A DNA stretch of 64,000 nucleotides from NCBI GenBank assembly GCA_963752935.1, contig CAVWAL010000009.1:682001-746000 (forward strand), given 5' to 3'. Shown here piece by piece: positions 26,518 to 34,942 of the stretch. A model generated the notes under the pieces. It did no database searches. It saw only the letters and a program-made list of their open reading frames with translations, and was not told the DNA's origin. The number at the start of each line of letters is the position of its first letter. The stretch's first letter is position 1. This DNA comes from RI-153 sp963752935 (GTDB taxonomy: Bacteria; Chloroflexota; Anaerolineae; Caldilineales; Caldilineaceae). A program made the translations under genes and the position numbers.

Positions 26518-26563
26518 AATCGAAAGCGGCTGCCACCCTCACAGGCGACAGCCGCTTTCGATT
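26518..26563. terminator. Bidirectional terminator hairpin
   Basis: AATCGAAAGCGGCTG and CAGCCGCTTTCGATT pair perfectly over 15 bp around a 16-base loop. TCCTTTT follows on the plus side; it ends the minus-strand DUF35 gene. Confidence 0.8.
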
Positions 26564-26582
26564 TCCTTTTGTCTGAATGCGT

Positions 26583-26981
26583 CTATGCAACCATCAACGG
26601 GCGAAACTTATAGCCGTAAACAATCTGCCCGTCGTTACCTTCTTCGCGCAGCTTGCGGGTGACCATTTCCACTTTCATACCGATGTTGACTTCGTCCTCA
26701 TCGACGTCGGTCAACTGCGCCGTCACCATGGGCCCTTCTTCCAGTTTAACCAGGGCTACCGTATAGGGGCGCTGGGCGTCAAACCCTTCGGGCACATTGA
26801 ACATCCGTGTAAAACTAAAAACTTCCCCGCGCCCACTCATCGTACGGATGGGGCCGGCCGGTTCGCTGCAGTGCGGGCATACGTCACGCGGCGGGAAGAT
26901 AGCTTGATGACAGTCGGGGCAAACCTCGCCCTGTAATGAGTAACGCTGCTTCTTGGTTCGCCAGGCAGATGCGATATTCAT
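26583..26981 (-). CDS. Zn-ribbon OB-fold protein (DUF35), thiolase partner
   Basis: 132 aa from the ATG at 26981 (GGAG upstream; an ATG 15 bases earlier lacks a site). CPDCHQAIFPPRDVCPHC forms the rubredoxin-like zinc ribbon, followed by an OB fold (RGEVFSFTRMFNVPEGFDAQ, PYTVALVKLEEGPMVTAQLT). Such proteins dock on thiolases or HMG-CoA synthase and help acyl-CoA channeling. The thiolase gene lies upstream on the same strand, 281 bases away. Confidence 0.88.
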   Translation of the reverse strand: MNIASAWRTKKQRYSLQGEVCPDCHQAIFPPRDVCPHCSEPAGPIRTMSGRGEVFSFTRMFNVPEGFDAQRPYTVALVKLEEGPMVTAQLTDVDEDEVNIGMKVEMVTRKLREEGNDGQIVYGYKFRPLMVA

Positions 26982-27262
26982 GAATGATGTCTCCATTCAC
27001 ATTAGTTGGACAATGAGCCGAACAATTACTAGACAAATCCTCGCATTTGAATATCGAGTACAGGGTACACAATACCAAAATTGCTCTCTCATTGGCTATC
27101 AGCCTGGCAAAAAAAACGTGCCTGATAGGTTTTGATAGTAATCTAAACTCCGATTGGCAGGGGAAGGGGAATGTTTCTTACCTAACATTCCTGAGTTTTC
27201 ACCGGCAACCGGCTTAGAAAGCTGCTCTGGCGTGGCGCGGCGCCCCGAACGAGCTCGTGCGG
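26982..27262. other. Intergenic region with two hairpins between thiolase and DUF35 genes
   Basis: No gene. Hairpins are GGAATGTT/AACATTCC (about 27168-27192) and CTATCAG/CTGATAG (about 27099-27129) with a poly-A loop. Either could attenuate transcription between the two genes. Confidence 0.5.
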
Positions 27263-28426
27263 CTAGACGCCTAAAATATGGGTGACAATCGTAGCGCCGC
27301 TGCCGCCAATGTTCTGCACCATCCCGACCCGCGCGTTCTTGACCTGATTTGCGCCGGCTTGCTCGGTTAGCTGAATGACCGTTTCTACGATTTGATAGAT
27401 TCCGGTAGCGCCAACCGGGTGTCCACGGCTTTTCAACCCGCCCATGGTGCTGATCGGCAAGCGACCACCCACGCCGATCTCTTCATCGTGGGCCATGCGC
27501 CAGCCTTCGCCACGGCGGGCAAATCCGGTCGCTTCCAGGCTCAACGCGCTCATGATCGTGAAGGCATCGTGCAACTCAAAAAGGTCAACATCCGACGGGG
27601 TCACCCCGCTCTGCACGTACGCTTTCTGGCTGCTGATGTAGGCGGCCTCTAAAAAGAGCGGATCCTTGCGATCATGGATAGCGAGTGTGTCGTTGGCACT
27701 GCTGCTGGCCAGGATCTGCACAGCCCCGCGATGACGGCCGGTGGTGAATTCAGAGACTCGATCGGTGGCGACCAAGACCACGGCAGCCGCGCCATCGCAC
27801 ACGGGGCTACTATCCATCATGTTGATGGGTGTGGCGATCATGGGTGCATTGAGATAGGTTTTCAGGTCGATGGCACGTTGGAACATGGCGTTTGGGTTAT
27901 GCGCCCCGTTGCGATGGGCGTTGATGCTAAACCCGGCAAAGGCATCCATCGGCACCTTGTATTCGTACATGTAGCGCTGCATCAGCAACGCATTCAGCCC
28001 CACAAAGGTAACGCCGTGGGCCGCCTCATACTCGGCATCGGCGGCAGTGGCCAGGCCCGCTGTCGTCCCGCCGCTGGGTGTGTCAGTCATTTTTTCGACC
28101 CCGGCAACGACCACCACATCGTGGAGTCCACTGGCGACGGCCATGTAGCCCACCCGCAGCGCGGCCCCTCCACTGGCGCAGGCCGCTTCGATCTTGGCCG
28201 CTTCTATGCCGCGCAGGCCGCAAAAATCTGCGATCAATGTAGCAAGATGTTCTTGATCCAATAGACGGCCACTGAGCATGTTGCCGACATACAGCGCGTC
28301 GGTGTGCTCGATGCCCGCATCTTGCATGGCAGCAGAGACAGCGTTATAGGCAATGTGACGCACGGAAAGATCCCAATGCTCGTCGACGGGTGTCTGGCCG
28401 ATGCCGACGATAGAAACACTTCGCAT
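27263..28426 (-). CDS. Thiolase-family protein (SCP-x type acetyl-CoA acetyltransferase)
   Basis: 387 aa from the ATG at 28426, AGGAGG upstream. The nucleophilic cysteine lies in KIEAACASGGAALRVGYMAV; LFELHDAFTIMSALSLEATG and MGGLKSRGHPVGATGIYQIV supply the His-containing loops. The C-terminus NIGGSGATIVTHILG lacks the second Cys of classical biosynthetic thiolases, as usual in the SCP-x group that works with a DUF35 protein. Role in acyl-CoA breakdown or condensation; substrate unknown. Confidence 0.88.
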   Translation of the reverse strand: MRSVSIVGIGQTPVDEHWDLSVRHIAYNAVSAAMQDAGIEHTDALYVGNMLSGRLLDQEHLATLIADFCGLRGIEAAKIEAACASGGAALRVGYMAVASGLHDVVVVAGVEKMTDTPSGGTTAGLATAADAEYEAAHGVTFVGLNALLMQRYMYEYKVPMDAFAGFSINAHRNGAHNPNAMFQRAIDLKTYLNAPMIATPINMMDSSPVCDGAAAVVLVATDRVSEFTTGRHRGAVQILASSSANDTLAIHDRKDPLFLEAAYISSQKAYVQSGVTPSDVDLFELHDAFTIMSALSLEATGFARRGEGWRMAHDEEIGVGGRLPISTMGGLKSRGHPVGATGIYQIVETVIQLTEQAGANQVKNARVGMVQNIGGSGATIVTHILGV

Positions 28427-28460
28427 CTTTTCCTCCTGATGGCGAATGCTGTCCAAATGC

Positions 28461-28525
28461 ATTCAGATTCGATAACAGTTCATCTGAATCGTTATCAGAT
28501 TCGATTTATAGCAGAGTAATACTCT
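28461..28525. promoter_or_regulatory. Possible operator sites upstream of the thiolase gene
   Basis: ATTCAGAT (28461-28468) and ATCTGAAT (28482-28489) are inverted, CAGATTCGAT recurs directly at 28496, and AGAGTAATACTCT (28513-28525) is a near-perfect palindrome with TATAAA between on the minus strand. The spacing suits a repressor controlling acyl-CoA genes; the regulator is unknown. Confidence 0.4.
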
Positions 28526-28688
28526 CAAAATCTATCGGGCGGCTGTCAAAGTCCACCAGATTGTGGGGGCAAAGAGAGCCGCAGCCAAACCACAAAGAAC
28601 AACGAGCAGCATTACGCCGCCCGTCTATGGGACTGGATGGACTTAGTTGAGAGAAATCGCCTCACATTGTGAATAATACCACAAAGAC

Positions 28689-30110
28689 TTATTTGAGTAT
28701 GTAATAGGTTGCCCGTTTGGATCCAACTTTGATGAGGAAGTCGCGCTCCACCAGATCGGCCAGATCACGGCGGATGGTCTCTGAGCTGACATCCGCTACC
28801 AGGCTCTGATAGTCGCTGTTTGTGATACGTCCATTGTGGCGCACATAGTCAAGCGCCTGGATCTGTCGTTCGTTGAGAAAATCGGGTACAACGGCGGGTT
28901 GCCCTTCAGGCTGTCTGCTCACCAATTGCTCGTGTGCCGAGTAGAGCGTCACCTGAAAACCGGCGGTCATCTCCTCGAAGAGTGGTTCAGGCAGACCGGT
29001 TTCCTGCATGATGGCCATCATGCGGTCGATCCCATAGCCCAGCCGCTCGATGTAGCCCCAATCGCTGAGGATGGCCACAACTGCCTCGTTGCGACTGTAG
29101 CGTTCATCGCGCAGGTTGTCCAATGTCACATGACCGGGGAGCCGGCCTGGGCTGTAGACGGTGAGCCGGTTCTTAAACATGAGCAGGCGAATACCCTCGC
29201 CCCGAATGCTGTAATCTCGATGGGCCACGGCATTGACCAGTGCCTCGCGCACCACCGCCATGGGATACTCGGACACGTCTTCGCGTGCCATGCCGGTGAT
29301 GCGCATGCCGCGACGCATGTTGCCCATGAGGAACGCTTCGGCCTGGCGGATCTGTTCCACGAGCGGGCCACCGATGTCCTGTCGCACGAACTCATCGCTC
29401 ATTTCTTCGCTGGCATAGCGCACGCAGATGATCTCGGCGCTGCGCAAAAAGCGTTGCGGATCTCGGCCAAAGAGCAGGATGCCCGCATGGGTGGGCACGA
29501 GATCGGCATCGGGTTGGGTGGGGTGATAGGTGACACAGCCGCGTGCCAGCAACAGGTGCAGCACGTCTTCGTGAGGGGAAACTTGCAGGTGGCTCAGGTA
29601 GCGTTCGATCTGCATCTTATCGAAATCGGCCAACGTCGCCCCCGCCACCGCCGTGGATTCGAAGCCGCTGTCGGTACGTTCAAAGAGCAGGCGACGTAAC
29701 TCCGGTGTGGTCAACGGTCGGGTTTGACCCGCAGTTCGGGTCAGATACCGACCTTGAAAGCTGTAAATGTGGGGCAATCCCGGCGGCACCTGGATCACCA
29801 CGACCGCACCTTTTTCTGTCTCCACAATCTGCGGCGTGGGCAGGATCATGGGCGGATCGGTGAGCAGCGACGTCTGGATGGCGAGATCGCGCAGCAGTGC
29901 GGCCTCGGTGCCACTTTGCAGCGATCCGCGCTCCGTCACGCCGAGGATGGCGATGCCGCCGTGGGTGTTGGCAAGGGCAGCCAGTGCTTCGGCTATCCTG
30001 ATTTCGGCGCTTTTGGCCGACAAGAAGATCGTCTGATCCGACTGGCCACCGCTGAGGATCTCGGCCAGTTCGCCGGCGGTAATGGCCGATGGACGACGAC
30101 GGACGATCAT
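28689..30110 (-). CDS. AlbA-domain/GHKL ATP-binding transcriptional regulator-like protein
   Basis: 473 aa. Domains in order: an AlbA_2 (Schlafen-like) domain at about 25-130 (LAALANTHGGIAILGVTERG, YLTRTAGQTRPL), a GHKL-type ATPase domain at about 250-360 (VVREALVNAVAHRDYSIRGE, YSPGRLPGHVTLDN, RNEAVVAIL), and a C-terminal winged helix (ERQIQALDYVRHNGRITNSD, SSETIRRDLADLVERDFLIK). The usual ExxxxEFK start of AlbA_2 is degenerate. Such proteins are often annotated as putative DNA-binding or RecG-like regulators. The start overlaps the folC stop by four bases (ATGA). Confidence 0.8.
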   Translation of the reverse strand: MIVRRRPSAITAGELAEILSGGQSDQTIFLSAKSAEIRIAEALAALANTHGGIAILGVTERGSLQSGTEAALLRDLAIQTSLLTDPPMILPTPQIVETEKGAVVVIQVPPGLPHIYSFQGRYLTRTAGQTRPLTTPELRRLLFERTDSGFESTAVAGATLADFDKMQIERYLSHLQVSPHEDVLHLLLARGCVTYHPTQPDADLVPTHAGILLFGRDPQRFLRSAEIICVRYASEEMSDEFVRQDIGGPLVEQIRQAEAFLMGNMRRGMRITGMAREDVSEYPMAVVREALVNAVAHRDYSIRGEGIRLLMFKNRLTVYSPGRLPGHVTLDNLRDERYSRNEAVVAILSDWGYIERLGYGIDRMMAIMQETGLPEPLFEEMTAGFQVTLYSAHEQLVSRQPEGQPAVVPDFLNERQIQALDYVRHNGRITNSDYQSLVADVSSETIRRDLADLVERDFLIKVGSKRATYYILK

Positions 30111-31516
30111 GGGCTGCCCCTGGCTACCATGGGGACGTTTAGATCCGGTTCACCGGCGGCCTCGTGTACCCAGTCGGCCGCAGGGAATGCCCCGGGATAC
30201 AAATGATCCCAGGCTTCGCGCAGTTCCGCAGTTACGAAGACCGATCCGGTGCCGACGAGTAGGCCATCGGCGGGTGTGATCTGCGCCGCCAATCTCACCG
30301 CTTCGAGCATTGATCCTGCGCTGAGCACCTGAGCAGGGCCCGCCTGGGCATGCCTGTCGATCCACGGTTGAAGTTCCCGGCGAATATCTGCGGTAGAGAG
30401 CGCTTTGGCATGGCGGCTCTGCACCAGGACAAGACGCGGGCTGACGCTCAAGAGGCGTTCGACCATGGGACGCATCCGTTTGTCGCGGTTGGCGCCGAAG
30501 ATAAAAGTGAACGGACGCGCTGCGTATGCCTGCCGCAGCGCCGTGAGCAGAACGTTGATGCTGTCCACGTTATGCGCGCAATCGACCAGCAGCGGGTGAG
30601 TCCCCACGTCGGGCAGAAGCTCAAACCGCCCCGGCCACCAGGTTGCCGCCAGCCCGGCGGCCGCATCGATTTCGTTATAGGTGGGCAATTGGCGGCGAGC
30701 GGCCAGATCGGCGACCATGTGCCAGGCTACGGCGGCATTCACCTGTTGATGTCGCCCAAAGAGCGGAATGGTGAAATGGTGCAGCGGCGCCACCCAGTGC
30801 AGCGGCGCGTGGCGCTCCGCCGCGGTCTCGGCCAGGACCTGCCGTGGATCCTTACGCTGAGGAGAGCAGAAAACGGGGACACCCGGTTTGATTATCCCGG
30901 CTTTTTCGTGCGCGATCAGGGCCAGGGTGTCGCCGAGCACGTGCATGTGATCCTTGCTGATGCGTGTGATCCCACAGACTTGCGGCATGAGGACGTTGGT
31001 GCTGTCAAGCCGTCCGCCCAGGCCAACCTCGACCACGGCCCATTCCACGCCCATATCGGCGAAATGTTGAAAGGCCAACACGGTGATCTTGTCGAAAACC
31101 GACAGATCGGGGACCGCTTCAAAGTGGGGGCGCAGCCGGGCCACGAGCGCGGGCAACTCGATTTTGCTCATCAAGTTCCCGTTGATGCGGATCCGTTCGC
31201 GAAACGTATGCAAGTGTGGGCTGGTGAAAAGCCCTGTGCGGTAGCCAAGATGACGCAGGATCGATTCGGTATAGGCGCTGGTGCTGCCTTTGCCCTTGGT
31301 GCCCGTAATATGAACTGACTTGAACTGGGATTGTGGGTTGCCCAGCCGCGCCAGAATTTCACGCATGCGCTCTTGGCTGCGGTGTGGATGAAGGTATTTC
31401 TGCCCGTGACCATCGTAGCGAACCGTCGAAAAAAGATAACCAAGCGCATCCTGGTACTCGTCTGACAGGGTTGAAACAACACGATCATCGGCGAAAGACG
31501 AAGTCAACAGTGACAC
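30107..31516 (-). CDS. folC: Folylpolyglutamate synthase / dihydrofolate synthase
   Basis: 469 aa from a GTG at 31516, chosen because GGAG lies nine bases upstream; a TTG at 31531 is the longer choice. Mur-ligase-like P loop HITGTKGKGSTSAYTESI, then GLFTSPHLHTFRERIRING, VEVGLGGRLDSTNV and THPLLVDCAHNVDSI are typical of FolC. The enzyme adds glutamate to folates (and possibly makes dihydrofolate). The C-terminal part past FIFGANRDKRMRP is complete. Co-transcribed with the AlbA-ATPase gene. Confidence 0.9.
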   Translation of the reverse strand: MSLLTSSFADDRVVSTLSDEYQDALGYLFSTVRYDGHGQKYLHPHRSQERMREILARLGNPQSQFKSVHITGTKGKGSTSAYTESILRHLGYRTGLFTSPHLHTFRERIRINGNLMSKIELPALVARLRPHFEAVPDLSVFDKITVLAFQHFADMGVEWAVVEVGLGGRLDSTNVLMPQVCGITRISKDHMHVLGDTLALIAHEKAGIIKPGVPVFCSPQRKDPRQVLAETAAERHAPLHWVAPLHHFTIPLFGRHQQVNAAVAWHMVADLAARRQLPTYNEIDAAAGLAATWWPGRFELLPDVGTHPLLVDCAHNVDSINVLLTALRQAYAARPFTFIFGANRDKRMRPMVERLLSVSPRLVLVQSRHAKALSTADIRRELQPWIDRHAQAGPAQVLSAGSMLEAVRLAAQITPADGLLVGTGSVFVTAELREAWDHLYPGAFPAADWVHEAAGEPDLNVPMVARGSP

Positions 31517-31735
31517 AGTTATGTTCTCCAAACAGGGCCGGACACCTTTGGTTCCGACCGTTTTAGGGCCGACCTGTGCGTCTGCACAGCCGGATAAAGG
31601 GTTATTGAGGATTGTACTTCAGCCCCCAATCGTTGTAAAACTGCCCGCCTCTGCGCTCCCTCGTCGCTCGATCGGAGGGCAGGCGCGTTCACACGAATTC
31701 CAGCAATTCCGAATTTGGCTTGACCAGGGGGACTA

Positions 31736-31866
31736 GCGCCGGTTGAGTAGCCGAGTCTGCGAGGCGTATCGAAACCCAAGCGGGTTCAACGACGAGATCT
31801 CGTAGACCCGCTTTCTGAAGCGGACCCGCTCCCTTGATTTCGTTTGGTACAGGCGTTGCGCCATAA
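31736..31866 (+). repeat. Dispersed intergenic repeat, copy C (full-length form)
   Basis: Starts GCGCCGGTTGAGTAGCCGAG, goes on TCTGCGAGGCGTATCGAAAC, AAGCGGGTTCAACGACGAGA, then a self-complementary ACCCGCTTTCTGAAGCGG and ends GTACAGGCGTTGCGCCATA. The second half occurs in inverted orientation in copy D near 40710-40772. The remaining bases 31517-31735 and 31867-31950 show no gene. Confidence 0.75.
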
Positions 31867-31951
31867 CGCTGCGCACTCAATCGGCGGTCGCTAACCCTGG
31901 TTTGCCGTTTGTATCTTCAAATTTGCAATTCCTGCACGAATTCCCTATTCG

Positions 31952-31980
31952 TTGCAGACGGTAGTGGCATACCCTATAAT
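31952..31980 (+). promoter_or_regulatory. Consensus promoter placed for a leaderless mRNA
   Basis: TTGCAG (31952-31957), 17-base spacer, perfect TATAAT (31975-31980). The ATG of the next gene is at 31987, seven bases on, where transcription would begin. Confidence 0.8.
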
Positions 31981-31986
31981 CAGGCC

Positions 31987-33417
31987 ATGCGCAATGATCA
32001 ACCGAACGCGGCCAATTCATCCCATCCCAAAGCACTCAACCGGCGCAACCGCCCGAAGCCCACTGTCGCCAATTTGCGCGCTCGCCTCAGTGCGATCTTG
32101 AGTCCGGGGATTTCATTTAAACGGTGGATGCTTTTACCCATCCTGGGCATCACGTTGGCGGGGCTAGGTCTCTCGTTGATCGTCAGCGATCTCGCCGTCC
32201 TTAACAATCTGCCCTTCTTGTTACGCGCCCTGTTTCAGGTGAATTGGATGGGTGGCGCACTCTTTTTGGTGGCAGGCATACTCCTCGCCTTCTTCGGCAG
32301 TTGGCGGATTAACCGCGAAATCGCCAGTTTCTTGCTCGAACGCGAAGAGGTGCTCGATGACCTGGAAATGGTGGATGCCATTGTGGCGCGCCAGCAGCAA
32401 CGAAAACTGCGCACCGGCCCCAAAATCGTGGTCATTGGTGGCGGCACCGGGATGCCCACCCTCCTGCGCGGATTGCGCCAATACACCGAAAATATCACCG
32501 CCGTGGTCACCGTAGCCGACGATGGCGGCAGCAGCGGACGGCTGCGCGAACAGATGGGCATGCTGCCGCCGGGAGACTTTCGCAACAACATCGCCGCGCT
32601 GAGCGAAGCCGAAGGGCTGATGACCCAGTTGCTTCAGTACCGTTTCGGAGACAAAGACGGACTGGGCAACCACAACTTTGGCAACCTCTTCATCACCACG
32701 ATGGCCGCCATCACAGGGAGTTTCGAACGTGGGATCGCAGAGAGCAGCCGGGTTCTGGCCGTACGGGGGCGTATCCTGCCCAGCACGCTGGAGCATGTTA
32801 CCTTGTGCGCCGAAATCGCCTACCCCGCTGCCCCCCCGGGCGATGATCAGGCCGATCCTGATGCAGAGCCAGAGGAGCGCTGGGCCTATGTGCGCGGTGA
32901 AAGTCGCATCCCCGACGCCGGCGGACGAATCCTACGCGTCCACCTGGAGCCGGAGAACTGCCATGCTTACCCAGAAACCGTGCAAGCAATCCTGGCAGCG
33001 GATCTGATACTTGCGGCGCCGGGCAGTTTTTTCACAAGTTTGCTGCCCAACCTACTGGTTCCATATGTGAGCGCCGCCATCTGCGCTTCTTCGGCAGTAC
33101 GGCTCTATGTCTGCAATGTGGCGACGCAGAAGGGCGAAACCGATCATTTCAGCGTCTCGGATCATATGCGCCAGTTGCGGTTGCACGCGGGGGAAGCATT
33201 CACCCACGTCCTCGCCAACAATGCCTACGATCCAACCAGGCCGCCCTCAGCAAACGTGCAGTGGGTTCCCCTGCCCGGCGAAGATGAGCCAATCGACTAT
33301 CACGTCTTCAAGGCCGATCTCGTCGACGCGCAGCGGCCCTGGCGTCACGATCCAAACAAGGTGGCGGCAGAGGTAATGGCGATCTATGCAGAGATGCGGC
33401 GGCAGACGGCCTCATGA
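31987..33417 (+). CDS. YvcK/CofD-like protein with N-terminal membrane anchor
   Basis: 476 aa from the ATG at 31987; the frame is open upstream but the promoter overlaps that part. A basic N-terminus is followed by two membrane helices (about 45-65 and 85-105), then the YvcK/CofD fold: KIVVIGGGTGMPTLLRGLRQ, VTVADDGGSSGRLREQMGML, PPGDFRNNIAALSE, and NHNFGNLFITTMAAITGSFE. YvcK (gluconeogenesis factor) binds UDP-sugars and is linked to cell-wall precursor control. No ribosome site is possible if the mRNA starts at the ATG. Confidence 0.88.
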   Translation: MRNDQPNAANSSHPKALNRRNRPKPTVANLRARLSAILSPGISFKRWMLLPILGITLAGLGLSLIVSDLAVLNNLPFLLRALFQVNWMGGALFLVAGILLAFFGSWRINREIASFLLEREEVLDDLEMVDAIVARQQQRKLRTGPKIVVIGGGTGMPTLLRGLRQYTENITAVVTVADDGGSSGRLREQMGMLPPGDFRNNIAALSEAEGLMTQLLQYRFGDKDGLGNHNFGNLFITTMAAITGSFERGIAESSRVLAVRGRILPSTLEHVTLCAEIAYPAAPPGDDQADPDAEPEERWAYVRGESRIPDAGGRILRVHLEPENCHAYPETVQAILAADLILAAPGSFFTSLLPNLLVPYVSAAICASSAVRLYVCNVATQKGETDHFSVSDHMRQLRLHAGEAFTHVLANNAYDPTRPPSANVQWVPLPGEDEPIDYHVFKADLVDAQRPWRHDPNKVAAEVMAIYAEMRRQTAS

Positions 33418-33789
33418 TGCCCTGGTGTGTAGCAGTTGATTCAAAAGCGGCACCGTCAAAAGATGCCGCAGCGAAAAGATATGGTAAAATGACGAAGTGC
33501 TCATAATTCGTTGGCTCAAGCGGGGAACCGATCGAGCCGGCGGGTCGATGTACCGGCGATCAGCGCCGAAAACCTGGACTTTCTGGTTTGCACTGCAAGC
33601 AACAAGACCATGTTTCCCCCTCTGATCCTCGCACCGGTACATACTCATACTAAGTGTCTATCCGTAAATTACAGTGCACAGCACTACGTTCGCTCTAAAC
33701 AGGCAACTTCGCCGGGCTGCTGTGAATTTTCGGATAAATTCTAAGCAATCGGTCCTACAAACGATTCAATCAAAATTGGAGGTAAGTTC
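33418..33789. other. Intergenic region upstream of gap
   Basis: No gene supported. A short hairpin GCGGCA/TGCCGC (33447-33469) may end the yvcK-like gene. A TAAAAT at 33485-33490 could be a -10 box but has no good -35. GGAGGT at 33779 serves the gap start. A long 5' leader for gap is likely. Confidence 0.4.
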
Positions 33790-34800
33790 ATGGCAACACG
33801 TATTGCAATTAACGGTTTCGGGCGCATCGGCCGCCAAGTGACCAAGGCTCTCTTCGAGAGATATTCGGGAGAATTTGATCTAGTCGCTTTTAACGACCTG
33901 GCCGACGTTGAAACCAATGCCCATCTCTTCAAATACGACAGCAACTATGGCATCTTTGATGGCACAGTTGAAGTGGAGGGCGGCGACATTGTGATCAATG
34001 GTGACCGTATCAAGGTTCTCAGCGAACGTGATCCCAGCAAGTTACCCTGGGGCGATATGGGCGTCGACATCGTCGTGGAAAGCACGGGCATCTTTACGTC
34101 ACGCGAAAAAGCCGCTCTGCACTTGAGCGCAGGCGCCAAGAAGGTGATTATCAGCGCGCCGGCTAAGGGCGAAGATATCACCATCTGCATGGGCGTCAAC
34201 GAAGAAAAGTACGATCCTGCCCAGCATCATGTGATCAGCAACGCCAGTTGCACCACCAACTGTCTGGCGCCGGCGGCCAAAGTCGTCAACGATCTCTTTG
34301 GCATCGAGCAGGGCGTGATGACCACAGTCCACTCTTACACCAACGATCAGCGCATCCTGGACCTCGTCCACGATGACCTGCGCCGTGCCCGCGCCGCCGC
34401 GTTGAGCATCATCCCCACCACCACCGGGGCAGCCAAGGCCGTGGCGTTGGTTATTCCTGAACTGAAGGGCAAGTTCGACGGCATGGCGATGCGCGTGCCG
34501 ACACCGACCGTCAGCGTGGTCGACTTCGTGGCCAAGGTCAAGAATCCCGGCACCACCGAGCAACTGCTTGCCGCTTTCGACGAAGCCGCCGCCGGCCGCA
34601 TGAAGGGCATTTTGGGTGTGAGCCGCGAACCACTGGTAAGCGTTGACTTCAAGGGCGACACACGCAGCAGCATCATCGACGCCGAGTTCACCAAGGTCTA
34701 CGGAGACCTGGTCAAGGTAGTAACCTGGTACGACAACGAATGGGGCTACAGCACACGCGTTACTGATCTGGCCAAGTATATCGTCGATCAGGGACTCTAA
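33790..34800 (+). CDS. gap: Glyceraldehyde-3-phosphate dehydrogenase (type I)
   Basis: 336 aa, family-standard length, GGAGGT upstream. NAD-binding start RIAINGFGRIGRQVTKAL, catalytic Cys in SNASCTTNCLAPAAKVV, HSYTNDQRILD and the C-terminal WYDNEWGYSTRVTDL are all present. It converts glyceraldehyde 3-phosphate to 1,3-bisphosphoglycerate in the cytoplasm. First gene of gap-pgk-(141 aa)-tpiA. Confidence 0.97.
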   Translation: MATRIAINGFGRIGRQVTKALFERYSGEFDLVAFNDLADVETNAHLFKYDSNYGIFDGTVEVEGGDIVINGDRIKVLSERDPSKLPWGDMGVDIVVESTGIFTSREKAALHLSAGAKKVIISAPAKGEDITICMGVNEEKYDPAQHHVISNASCTTNCLAPAAKVVNDLFGIEQGVMTTVHSYTNDQRILDLVHDDLRRARAAALSIIPTTTGAAKAVALVIPELKGKFDGMAMRVPTPTVSVVDFVAKVKNPGTTEQLLAAFDEAAAGRMKGILGVSREPLVSVDFKGDTRSSIIDAEFTKVYGDLVKVVTWYDNEWGYSTRVTDLAKYIVDQGL

Positions 34801-34828
34801 TCGTTTCAACGTGCGGGGTGGGGCAAAC

Positions 34829-34858
34829 GGTACCGGTCAGGAATCCCTGGCCGGCACC
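34829..34858 (+). promoter_or_regulatory. Hairpin between gap and pgk
   Basis: GGTACCGGTCAGG and CCTGGCCGGCACC pair with two mismatches around a four-base loop, without a T tract. It may act as an mRNA processing or stability element in the glycolytic operon. Confidence 0.5.
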
Positions 34859-34942
34859 GCCGGAAGTGGACGAAGAGGACTCGTCCATTCTATTGCCTCC
34901 ACTCCGCATTTTGATCGAAGAGGCCCAGCAAAGGACGCAATC

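Noticed and set aside
30350..31318. 322-codon plus-strand frame across folC
   Set aside because: Antisense of folC, with no ribosome site and no recognisable domain.
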